From the NCBI GenBank assembly GCA_947643165.1, contig CANRVB010000007.1, positions 37,228 through 101,227 on the forward strand: DNA of 64,000 nt. The letters are read 5' to 3'. The first letter of the stretch is position 1, and each line of letters begins with the position of its first letter. This DNA is from an uncultured Porphyromonadaceae bacterium. GTDB taxonomy: Bacteria > Bacteroidota > Bacteroidia > Bacteroidales > Muribaculaceae. Below the pieces are notes generated by a model. That model saw only the letters and a list, made by a program, of their open reading frames with translations, was not told where the DNA came from and made no database searches. The position numbers and the translations under genes were made by a program. This document shows, one piece after another, positions 57,832 to 64,000 of the stretch.

Positions 57832-59652
57832 TCATTGTAGTGTGAGTTTCAGATCGTCCATCAGCCGCTTTATGGCCGGACTTTCCTCAAGCATCCGGGT
57901 CAGCACCTCACGGTCGTTCCACGTGTGACGCGCCGTCTCCCCACGGTTTATTTCTATCTCAAGAGTTATCATATCATTGTCGAGATTATTGCGCAGCGAC
58001 GTGAGCAGATCAGTCATCGCATGCGACAGCACATCCCGCTGCATCTCGTTTTCCACAGTCACTCTGTAGGCCATGCTCTTCCCCTCTATGGCCACAGGAC
58101 GCGACGCCCGCATCGTGTTCACAAGTATGTGCATCGTCGGACGGGCGGCAGCAAAGCCGTCCCACACACGCTCCAGATCAACCTGACCGAACTGCGATGC
58201 ACGGTTACCGCCCACAGCAGCCGGCTCGCTCGTCGCCGCAGTCGCAGCGCCCCTTGCCGCTCCAGGCCTTATCGAAATCGACGGTCCACTTATACCTATC
58301 GACGACATCCTTGGCACACTGCGTGGCACAGCCGCCACCCTCTGGGCCGTCGGCACATCTGCCGGCCTTGACGGCGGCGTCGCTTGGGCCGGTTGGGACG
58401 CCTGCGATGGCCTCACCGCCTGCGGCCCCGGCGCTGCCGTTGTCACCGGTGCTGCCGGCGACGATGATGTTTGTTGCGCGGCACTCCCTGCCGTCATAGC
58501 TTTTGCTATCGGCCGGAGTTCTATTTGCCCCACGTCCTTGCCGCTCTCAGCGGGCGAGGGGCCGCATAGTTGGCACAGTTTGCCCAGTGTTATCTCCGTC
58601 AGGAGTTGCTTGCTCGATGCCTGACGGTAATTCAGATCCGCATCATTTATCACACATAGCGACTGGAACAGTGTCTGAGGATGACATTTCGCCGCCTGCG
58701 CCGCAAGCGCCTCCCGGTCCGAGTCAGAGCCCTCTATCAGCGACAGCGTGCTCCTGTCTCTGGCTGCCATCAGATCGCGCAGATAGCCCCCCAGACCCGC
58801 CAGCATGAACTGTGAGTCAAAACCCTTCTCGCGTATCTCCTTGTAGATACACCACGCATCAAGCACCCTGCCTTCAAGCATACAGTCAACCAGACGAGAA
58901 TAATACGCCCCGTCCAGCACATTCAGGTTGTCTATCGTCGACTCATACGTTATATTTCCACGGCTCGATGCCGCAACCTGATCGAATATGCTCAGAGCAT
59001 CGCGCATCGCGCCGTCAGCCTTACGCGCTATCACCGACAGAGCCTTCCCTTCAGCCTTTATCCCCTCCTTGCCTGCCACCATCGACATATGCTCTATCAT
59101 ATCCTCGATAGTGATCCGGTGAAAATCAAATATCTGGCAACGCGACAGTATCGTCGGGATAATCTTATGCTTCTCCGTGGTCGCAAGGATAAACACTACA
59201 TACCCCGGGGGCTCCTCCAGAGTCTTCAGAAACGCGTTGAACGCCGCCGACGACAGCATATGCACCTCGTCTATGATAAACACCCTGTACTTACCCGACG
59301 ACGGTGGCACCTGAACCTGATCTACAAGCTCCCTTATGTCATCCACGCCATTGTTGCTCGCCGCGTCAAGCTCGATTATGTTCATCGACATGCCGCTGTT
59401 GAAAGCCCTGCACGAATCACACTCATTACAAGCCTCGCCCGTCGCCGTCCGGTGCTCACAGTTGATCGTCTTCGCGAAAATACGCGCACACGACGTCTTG
59501 CCAACGCCTCGCGGACCGCAGAACAGATAGCTGTGCGCAAGCCTGCCGGTCGCCACCGCATTCTTCAGCGTCGACGTGAGCGCCTTCTGACCTACCACGC
59601 TGTCAAACGTCGAGGGCCTGTACTTCCGGGCTGAAACTATATAATTTTCCAT
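57832..59652 (-). CDS. dnaX: DNA polymerase III subunit gamma/tau
   Basis: Clamp-loader ATPase subunit of the replicative polymerase. The 606 residues have Walker A GPRGVGKTSCARIFA (about 46-60), a zinc-binding CEHRTATGEACNECDSC, Walker B with the DEVHMLS motif, AFLKTLEEPPGYV and the Arg-finger region TTEKHKIIPTILSRCQIF. After the AAA+ part (to about 370) comes an Ala/Pro/Thr-rich linker (about 390-470), then a C-terminal tau-type domain. No obvious A-run frameshift site for making gamma was noticed. First gene of a five-gene operon. Confidence 0.97.
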   Translation of the reverse strand: MENYIVSARKYRPSTFDSVVGQKALTSTLKNAVATGRLAHSYLFCGPRGVGKTSCARIFAKTINCEHRTATGEACNECDSCRAFNSGMSMNIIELDAASNNGVDDIRELVDQVQVPPSSGKYRVFIIDEVHMLSSAAFNAFLKTLEEPPGYVVFILATTEKHKIIPTILSRCQIFDFHRITIEDMIEHMSMVAGKEGIKAEGKALSVIARKADGAMRDALSIFDQVAASSRGNITYESTIDNLNVLDGAYYSRLVDCMLEGRVLDAWCIYKEIREKGFDSQFMLAGLGGYLRDLMAARDRSTLSLIEGSDSDREALAAQAAKCHPQTLFQSLCVINDADLNYRQASSKQLLTEITLGKLCQLCGPSPAESGKDVGQIELRPIAKAMTAGSAAQQTSSSPAAPVTTAAPGPQAVRPSQASQPAQATPPSRPADVPTAQRVAAVPRSVPRMSSIGISGPSISIRPGAARGAATAATSEPAAVGGNRASQFGQVDLERVWDGFAAARPTMHILVNTMRASRPVAIEGKSMAYRVTVENEMQRDVLSHAMTDLLTSLRNNLDNDMITLEIEINRGETARHTWNDREVLTRMLEESPAIKRLMDDLKLTLQ

Positions 59653-59696
59653 CTATGGGTCCTATCTTCTTTCTACATATTCACACTGTATAAATG

Positions 59697-59704
59697 CAAA
59701 AGTA
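59697..59704 (-). promoter_or_regulatory. -7 box for the dnaX operon
   Basis: TACTTTTG on the minus strand matches TAnnTTTG, 44 bp before the dnaX ATG. Confidence 0.55.
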
Positions 59705-59810
59705 AGGAAAAACCGCGACATTGTCATTCCCTGCCTGCTAAAAATAACAAATACTCACCCCTCCTCCCGATTACTCACACCCGTTTACCATCCCTTCCGC
59801 CGGAATTTAC

Positions 59811-59818
59811 TACCTTTG
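59811..59818 (+). promoter_or_regulatory. -7 box for the L,D-transpeptidase gene (short leader)
   Basis: TACCTTTG matches TAnnTTTG; the ATG at 59828 begins 9 bp later. A TTG at 59816 lies inside the box and cannot be the start. Confidence 0.6.
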
Positions 59819-59827
59819 CACATACCT

Positions 59828-60424
59828 ATGAACTGCATTCCTGTCAACAAACGTATCATCATCGCCCTTGCGGCTACCATTCTCATATCCTCAATCGCCG
59901 ATGCCCGCGCAAGGCGCAAACGACGCCGCAAGCTCCCCGATCCCGCATCAATCCCATCAATTGTCATCGACAAACGCAACATGACGCTCGCCCTCATCTC
60001 GACCGCCGGCGACACCATCATGCTCACACAAGTCGCTACCGGTCTTAACCCCGGACAGAAGCGCCGCCCCGGCGACATGCGCACTCCCGAAGGCCTCTTC
60101 TCCGTGGTCGAGATCGTCGACGCATCCCGTTGGAAACACGACTTCGGCGACGGACTCGGTGAGATCGACGGCGCCTACGGCCCGGCATTCATTCGCCTCC
60201 TCACACCCGGACACACCGGCATAGGAATCCACGGCACACACCTCCCCGCATCAATCGGGACACGCGCCAGCGAAGGCTGCATCCGCCTTCACAACGACTC
60301 CCTCCTACGCCTCATCCCATTCGTCTACCCAGGCACCCGGGTATCAATCATTCCCGCCGACGCCGACATCATATCATCCCTCCTCGACCGCGACTCCATC
60401 TACATCTCGCCCTTCATGCCCTGA
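59828..60424 (+). CDS. L,D-transpeptidase (YkuD domain)
   Basis: Exported cell-wall enzyme of 198 residues that cross-links peptidoglycan or attaches proteins to it. Signal peptide about 1-27 (MNCIPVNKRIIIALAATIL...ADA), followed by a very basic stretch RARRKRRRKLPD. The YkuD active site is IGIHGTHLPASIGTRASEGCIRLHN, with His135 and the nucleophile Cys151 in the conserved HGT and SxGCIR contexts. TPEGLFSVVE also matches. No peptidoglycan-binding domain. It stands alone between dnaX and miaB. Confidence 0.93.
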   Translation: MNCIPVNKRIIIALAATILISSIADARARRKRRRKLPDPASIPSIVIDKRNMTLALISTAGDTIMLTQVATGLNPGQKRRPGDMRTPEGLFSVVEIVDASRWKHDFGDGLGEIDGAYGPAFIRLLTPGHTGIGIHGTHLPASIGTRASEGCIRLHNDSLLRLIPFVYPGTRVSIIPADADIISSLLDRDSIYISPFMP

Positions 60425-60709
60425 TACTTACTTATTTCTATGGCATATATTGCCTCAGGATAGAGATAAGATTGGCTCCACGCCCCATCCTTCCGGCTTA
60501 CCAGCAGGGTTGACATAGCCAACCCTGCCAACACACCTTCACTCATCGCGTCCACATACTTGCCGTCGGCAGCACCGCACCCATAAACCTCATCATTTCG
60601 TTCTGCAAATATACAACATTCCCTATCTCCCTTTACTGCGAAATATCCCCCTTCCCATCAAAAAGATTCCGGCGCCTGTGACAACCCGTTGGGCTGCACT
60701 TTCTTACGT
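60425..60709. other. Gene-free region between the L,D-transpeptidase gene and miaB
   Basis: About 285 bp between convergent genes. It holds a 9-bp stem GCAGGGTTG/CAACCCTGC (60504-60528) without a T run, and TATATTTG on the minus strand at 60604-60611 that resembles a -7 box, but no convincing gene is downstream of it. Confidence 0.4.
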
Positions 60710-62068
60710 TCAGTCCTCGACGATCTCGGCCATCAGCGTTGCCGAAGTCGCGTCGACTATCCTTACCTTCACGGTCTCGCCAGTATGATGACCGCCGCGA
60801 GGCAGCACTACAGCCTTGTTCTGAGATGTACGTCCCACAAGCTGCTCCCGGCTACGCTTCGCCGGACCCTCTATCAGAACCTCAAACTCACGCCCGACAT
60901 CCCGGCGGTTCGATGCCAGCGAAAGCTCATTCTGCAGCGCTATCATCCTGTTCAGCCTATCTATCTTCACATCCTCGGCCACATTGTCAGGCAACGTGCG
61001 CGATGCCAGCGTCCCTGGCCGCTCGCTATACTTGAACATGAACGCCGAGTCAAAACCAACCTCGCGCATCAGCGCCAGAGTCTCCTCAAAGTCCTCCTCC
61101 GTCTCATTGTGGAAGCCCGTGAACAGATCCGTCGATATACCGCACTCAGGTATCATCCGCCTTATAGCCGCGATCCTGTCCAGATACCACTCACGCGTAT
61201 ACTTACGGTTCATCAGTCGCAACACCTCATTGCTGCCGCTCTGCACCGGCAGATGTATATGACGGCATATATTCGGACGCGAAGCTATGGCTCCGATTAT
61301 CTCATCACTCATATCCTTCGGATGCGATGTCGTGAAACGCACACGCATATCCGGTGCCGCATCGGCTACCATCACCAGAAGATCCGCGAAACTCACTCTC
61401 CGGTCACCCTCCTCATACATATAGCTGTTCACATTCTGGCCTAACAGAGTCACCTCCTTGAACCCACGCTTCCTCAGATCCGCTACCTCCGCCAATATGC
61501 TGTCGGCCGGACGGCTTCGCTCTCGTCCTCGTGTATAAGGCACTATGCAGTACGAACAGAAATTATTGCAACCTCTCATTATGCTCACAAACCCCGACAC
61601 TCGGTTCCCGCCGATACGCGCCGGAACCACATCCCTGTACGTCTCCGTTGTGCTGAGCTCCACATTGATAGCCTTATGCCCCGCGCGGGCCGACTCCATC
61701 AGCGACGGCAGATCCATATACGAATCCGGACCCGCCACCAGGTCAACCCCTATCCCGTCTATCAGCTCATCCTTCATACGCTCGGCCATACAGCCTATCA
61801 CGCCTACCACCAGGCTCCCGCCCGAAGCCTTGCGTCGACGCTTCAGACCGCGCAGATAGTCCAGTCGCGACAAAACCTTCTGCTCCGCATTATCGCGTAT
61901 TGAGCAAGTGTTCACAAGTACGGCATCAGCCGCCTCCGCACTCTCTGCCGGCGCATATCCCGCAGTTTCCATAACCGCAGCCACTACCTCACTGTCTGCC
62001 ACGTTCATCTGGCAGCCGTACGTCTCTATATATAGTTTCAATGGAGCTTCACTCGTCATATCCGACAT
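60710..62068 (-). CDS. miaB: tRNA-2-methylthio-N6-dimethylallyladenosine synthase
   Basis: Radical-SAM methylthiotransferase acting on i6A37 of tRNAs. The 452 residues show the N-terminal UPF0004 domain with three Cys (ETYGCQMN, NTCSIRDNA, GVIGCMAERM), the radical-SAM cluster CNNFCSYCIVPYTRGRERSR (CxxxCxxC), and a C-terminal TRAM domain (about 380-445). The MiaB rather than MtaB or RimO identity is supported by YTRGRERSR. A second Met at codon 4 could be the start. Divergent from the CoA-transferase gene across a palindromic promoter region. Confidence 0.97.
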   Translation of the reverse strand: MSDMTSEAPLKLYIETYGCQMNVADSEVVAAVMETAGYAPAESAEAADAVLVNTCSIRDNAEQKVLSRLDYLRGLKRRRKASGGSLVVGVIGCMAERMKDELIDGIGVDLVAGPDSYMDLPSLMESARAGHKAINVELSTTETYRDVVPARIGGNRVSGFVSIMRGCNNFCSYCIVPYTRGRERSRPADSILAEVADLRKRGFKEVTLLGQNVNSYMYEEGDRRVSFADLLVMVADAAPDMRVRFTTSHPKDMSDEIIGAIASRPNICRHIHLPVQSGSNEVLRLMNRKYTREWYLDRIAAIRRMIPECGISTDLFTGFHNETEEDFEETLALMREVGFDSAFMFKYSERPGTLASRTLPDNVAEDVKIDRLNRMIALQNELSLASNRRDVGREFEVLIEGPAKRSREQLVGRTSQNKAVVLPRGGHHTGETVKVRIVDATSATLMAEIVED

Positions 62069-62151
62069 ATCTAACGTTTCAAATAACCGATATTAAGCAC
62101 TATCTCTTTAAAATCGTGCTTTTATCCATTATGAATATTGGGAAATAAAAT

Positions 62152-62172
62152 GTAAATTTGCGACAAATTTAC
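62152..62172. promoter_or_regulatory. Palindrome with opposed -7 boxes between miaB and the CoA-transferase gene
   Basis: GTAAATTTG, a CGA spacer and the exact complement CAAATTTAC. Each arm contains TAAATTTG, one per strand: plus 62153-62160, minus 62164-62171. The plus box would serve the gene at 62264, the minus box miaB at 62068. Neither has a good -33 element. Confidence 0.6.
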
Positions 62173-62263
62173 GAAAACTTCTGCAACGTACACAGAGAAT
62201 AGCGGACTGATCTCAATTCTCCTGACCAAACAGCAGACAAATCTCTACCATAAAATAACGACG

Positions 62264-63757
62264 ATGGCTTTCCCAATCATTACCCCACAAGAAGCTGCGC
62301 TCCTCTTCAACGATGGCGACAATGTTGGCCTGTCTGGCTTCACCGCCTCCGGTTCGCCCAAAGTGGTAACCGAGGCTATCGCCGCCCGGGCTGAGCGTGA
62401 GCATGCCGAAGGCAGACCCTTCAAAATCAACGTTTTCACCGGCGCTTCAACTAACAATCACGCCGATGGTGCCCTCGCACGCGCTAACGCTCTCGGCAAG
62501 CGCACTCCCTACCAGAACACACCCGATCTGCGCAAACGCATCAACTCGCACGATTGCAACTACTTCGACCTCCACCTCTCCGAGCTCGCGCAGAAAGTAA
62601 GATACGGTTTCTACGGTAATATTGACAAAGCAATCATCGAAGTCGCCGACGTCACCGACGACGGACAGCTCGTTCTCGGAACCGGCGTCGGAAACGTCCC
62701 CACCTACGTACAGCAGGCTAAACAGATCGTCCTCGAGCTGAACGCTAAGCTCAAGCCCGAAATGCTCGGCCTGCACGACATCTATCTCCCCGCCGATCCC
62801 CCTCACCGTAACGAAATACCCATTTTCACCCCTCACGACCGTATCGGTGTCCCGACAGTCAAAGTCGACCCCGCGAAGATAGTCGGAATCGTCCATAGCG
62901 ACGACTACGACGGCATAACCGGTTTCACCGCCCTCGACAACACAACCCTCCAGATCGGCGCCAACGTCTGCTCATTCCTCCTCTCCGAAATCCACGCCGG
63001 ACGAATCCCCAAGACATTCCTGCCCCTCCAGTCTGGAGTAGGAAACGTAGCCAACGCAGTCCTCTTCGGACTCGGCGACAGCAACGAGATACCACCCTTC
63101 ACAATGTATACCGAGGTAATGCAGGACGCCGTCATCGAACTCATGAAAGCCGGCAAATGCTCATTCGGTAGCTCATGCTCGCTCACACTCAGCAACGACA
63201 TGGAAGCCGAAGTCCTCAACAACCTCGACTTCTTCAAGGACAGGATCGTACTCCGTCCCGCCGAAATAAGCAACAGCCCCGAAGTGATACGCCGACTCGG
63301 TGTCATCGCAATGAACACAGCCCTCGAAGCCGATATCTTCGGAAACATCAACTCGACCCACGTCGTCGGTACAAAAATGATGAACGGCATCGGCGGTTCA
63401 GGCGACTTCACCCGCAACGGATACATCTCCATCTTCAGCTGCCCCTCCATCACAAAGGGCGGACTCATCAGCAACATCGTCCCGATGGTTTCTCATGTCG
63501 ACCACACCGAACACTCCGTCGACATCATAATCACCGAGCAGGGCATCGCTGATCTCCGCGGAAAAGATCCCGTACAGCGCGCGCACGAAATTATCGAAAA
63601 CTGCGCCAACCCGATGTTCCGCCCACTCCTCCGCGACTACCTCAAGCTCGGAAACGGCGGACAGACCCCACACAACCTCAGCGCATCTCTCGCATTCCAC
63701 ACCGAATTCCTCAATTCAGGTGACATGCGGAACGTCGACTGGGCAAAATTCGCTTGA
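62264..63757 (+). CDS. Acetyl-CoA hydrolase/transferase family (probable succinate or propionate CoA-transferase)
   Basis: A 497-residue cytoplasmic family I-type CoA-transferase. The N-terminal half has DNVGLSGFTASGSPKVV and VFTGASTNNHADGALA; the catalytic Glu is in PFTMYTEVMQDAVIEL; the C-terminal half has GSGDFTRNGYISIFSCPS and IITEQGIADLRGKDPVQRA. In fermenting Bacteroidetes such enzymes move CoA between succinyl-, acetyl- and propionyl-CoA in propionate and acetate formation. Which acids are used here cannot be told. Ile is mostly ATC, the codon choice seen in the highly expressed genes of this window. Followed by a strong terminator. Confidence 0.93.
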   Translation: MAFPIITPQEAALLFNDGDNVGLSGFTASGSPKVVTEAIAARAEREHAEGRPFKINVFTGASTNNHADGALARANALGKRTPYQNTPDLRKRINSHDCNYFDLHLSELAQKVRYGFYGNIDKAIIEVADVTDDGQLVLGTGVGNVPTYVQQAKQIVLELNAKLKPEMLGLHDIYLPADPPHRNEIPIFTPHDRIGVPTVKVDPAKIVGIVHSDDYDGITGFTALDNTTLQIGANVCSFLLSEIHAGRIPKTFLPLQSGVGNVANAVLFGLGDSNEIPPFTMYTEVMQDAVIELMKAGKCSFGSSCSLTLSNDMEAEVLNNLDFFKDRIVLRPAEISNSPEVIRRLGVIAMNTALEADIFGNINSTHVVGTKMMNGIGGSGDFTRNGYISIFSCPSITKGGLISNIVPMVSHVDHTEHSVDIIITEQGIADLRGKDPVQRAHEIIENCANPMFRPLLRDYLKLGNGGQTPHNLSASLAFHTEFLNSGDMRNVDWAKFA

Positions 63758-63784
63758 TCCCACATCCCACTTTTCAATCCATAG

Positions 63785-63820
63785 ACGGGAAACTGAACCT
63801 TTTCTTCTTCAGTTTCCCGT
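63785..63820 (+). terminator. Rho-independent terminator after the CoA-transferase gene
   Basis: A 13-bp perfect stem, ACGGGAAACTGAA with its complement, a 10-base loop, then TTATTTTATT. Confidence 0.85.
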
Positions 63821-63878
63821 TTATTTTATTACATCTCAACAACTTATCAGATATTTTGCAAAAATCGCACCAAAAAAC

Positions 63879-63909
63879 TTGCAAGTCTCGCAAATAAGCA
63901 TTAACTTTG
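63879..63909 (+). promoter_or_regulatory. Promoter for the tRNA-Ser gene
   Basis: TTG at 63879-63881, a 20-bp spacer and TAACTTTG at 63902-63909, about 38 bp before the tRNA. Confidence 0.6.
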
Positions 63910-63947
63910 CAATCGAAATCCACGTGACGTTGTCACAATTCCCTCTT

Positions 63948-64000
63948 GGAGAGGTGGGTGAGTGGCTGAAACCACCAGTTTGCTAAACTGACGTAGGAGC
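63948..64000 (+). tRNA. tRNA-Ser (anticodon GCT), 3' part beyond the window
   Basis: The first 53 bases of a tRNA: acceptor strand GGAGAGG, a D-arm with GTGGCTGAAACCAC and an anticodon loop TTGCTAA whose central GCT (63982-63984) reads AGC/AGU serine codons. The variable arm, T-arm and 3' acceptor strand lie past the right edge. The Gly-rich D-arm is typical of tRNA-Ser. Confidence 0.85.

Noticed and set aside
57832..59652. Programmed frameshift in dnaX giving a short gamma form
   Set aside because: No run of A with a following hairpin was noticed at the end of the AAA+ region.
60414..60652. Open minus-strand frame of about 76 codons between the L,D-transpeptidase gene and miaB
   Set aside because: It reads plausibly at the end but has no ATG until its last 43 codons, overlaps the end of the L,D-transpeptidase gene and shows no recognisable motif.

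Overview
The window looks like chromosomal DNA of a gut Bacteroidales, most likely Muribaculaceae or a close relative. This rests on a SusC/SusD pair, many Bacteroidetes-type families (DUF4369, DUF3244, DUF4271, DUF5077/DUF3472, C10 proteases, Muribaculaceae-like glycosidases), the near absence of Shine-Dalgarno sequences, and about twenty good matches to the Bacteroidetes -7 promoter element TAnnTTTG. The family assignment is inference; no rRNA is present. I saw no insertion sequence, prophage or CRISPR array.

Layout. 1-11.3 kb is a polysaccharide-utilisation locus: a SusD lipoprotein (cut by the left edge) and SusC transporter on the minus strand, diverging from two tandem GH95-like hydrolases and a sialate O-acetylesterase. 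gap and mscL follow. 13.3-18.1 kb carries a TlpA-like thiol protein, a GH29 alpha-L-fucosidase and a DUF5077/DUF3472 lipoprotein; with the first block this suggests work on fucosylated or acetyl-sialylated host glycans. 18.1-21.4 kb holds RNase H with an alanine-dehydrogenase-like protein, and aroK with an S1/P1 nuclease. 21.6-27.6 kb is a probable inositol-lipid cluster: inositol-phosphate synthase, HAD phosphatase, CDP-alcohol phosphatidyltransferase, ATP-grasp enzyme and nucleotidyltransferase, led by pdxA.

27.7-32.6 kb contains a GH2 glycosidase, dtd, a MazG-like protein and a membrane-anchored TPR/coiled-coil/HTH regulator. 32.8-36.9 kb is a secreted C10 protease module: a DUF3244 protein, the protease, two nearly identical small beta-barrel proteins and a lipoprotein. 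37-45.5 kb has deoC, small membrane proteins, outer-membrane phospholipase A, a TlpA-like lipoprotein without cysteines, a LOG protein, DUF4271-hemD-rnpA-yidD-tatD and upp. 45.5-52.8 kb has a GT2 transferase, an M48 protease, ybeY-mnmG-(parS-like site)-apt-uvrC and a holin-like protein. 52.8-59.7 kb is one minus-strand operon: dnaX, lipoprotein, SUI1 protein, AddA-like helicase-nuclease, birA. The right end has an L,D-transpeptidase, miaB, an acetyl-CoA hydrolase/transferase and the 5' part of a tRNA-Ser(GCT).

The most notable signals are: a nine-base poly-C tract early in susC in which one base gained or lost gives an immediate stop; mosaic tracts of perfect identity between tandem paralogues (392 bp in the GH95 pair, 469 bp in the barrel pair), pointing to recent gene conversion; a near-perfect parS site after mnmG; a perfect palindrome containing opposed -7 boxes between miaB and the CoA-transferase gene; and several genes with predicted leaders of fewer than ten bases.
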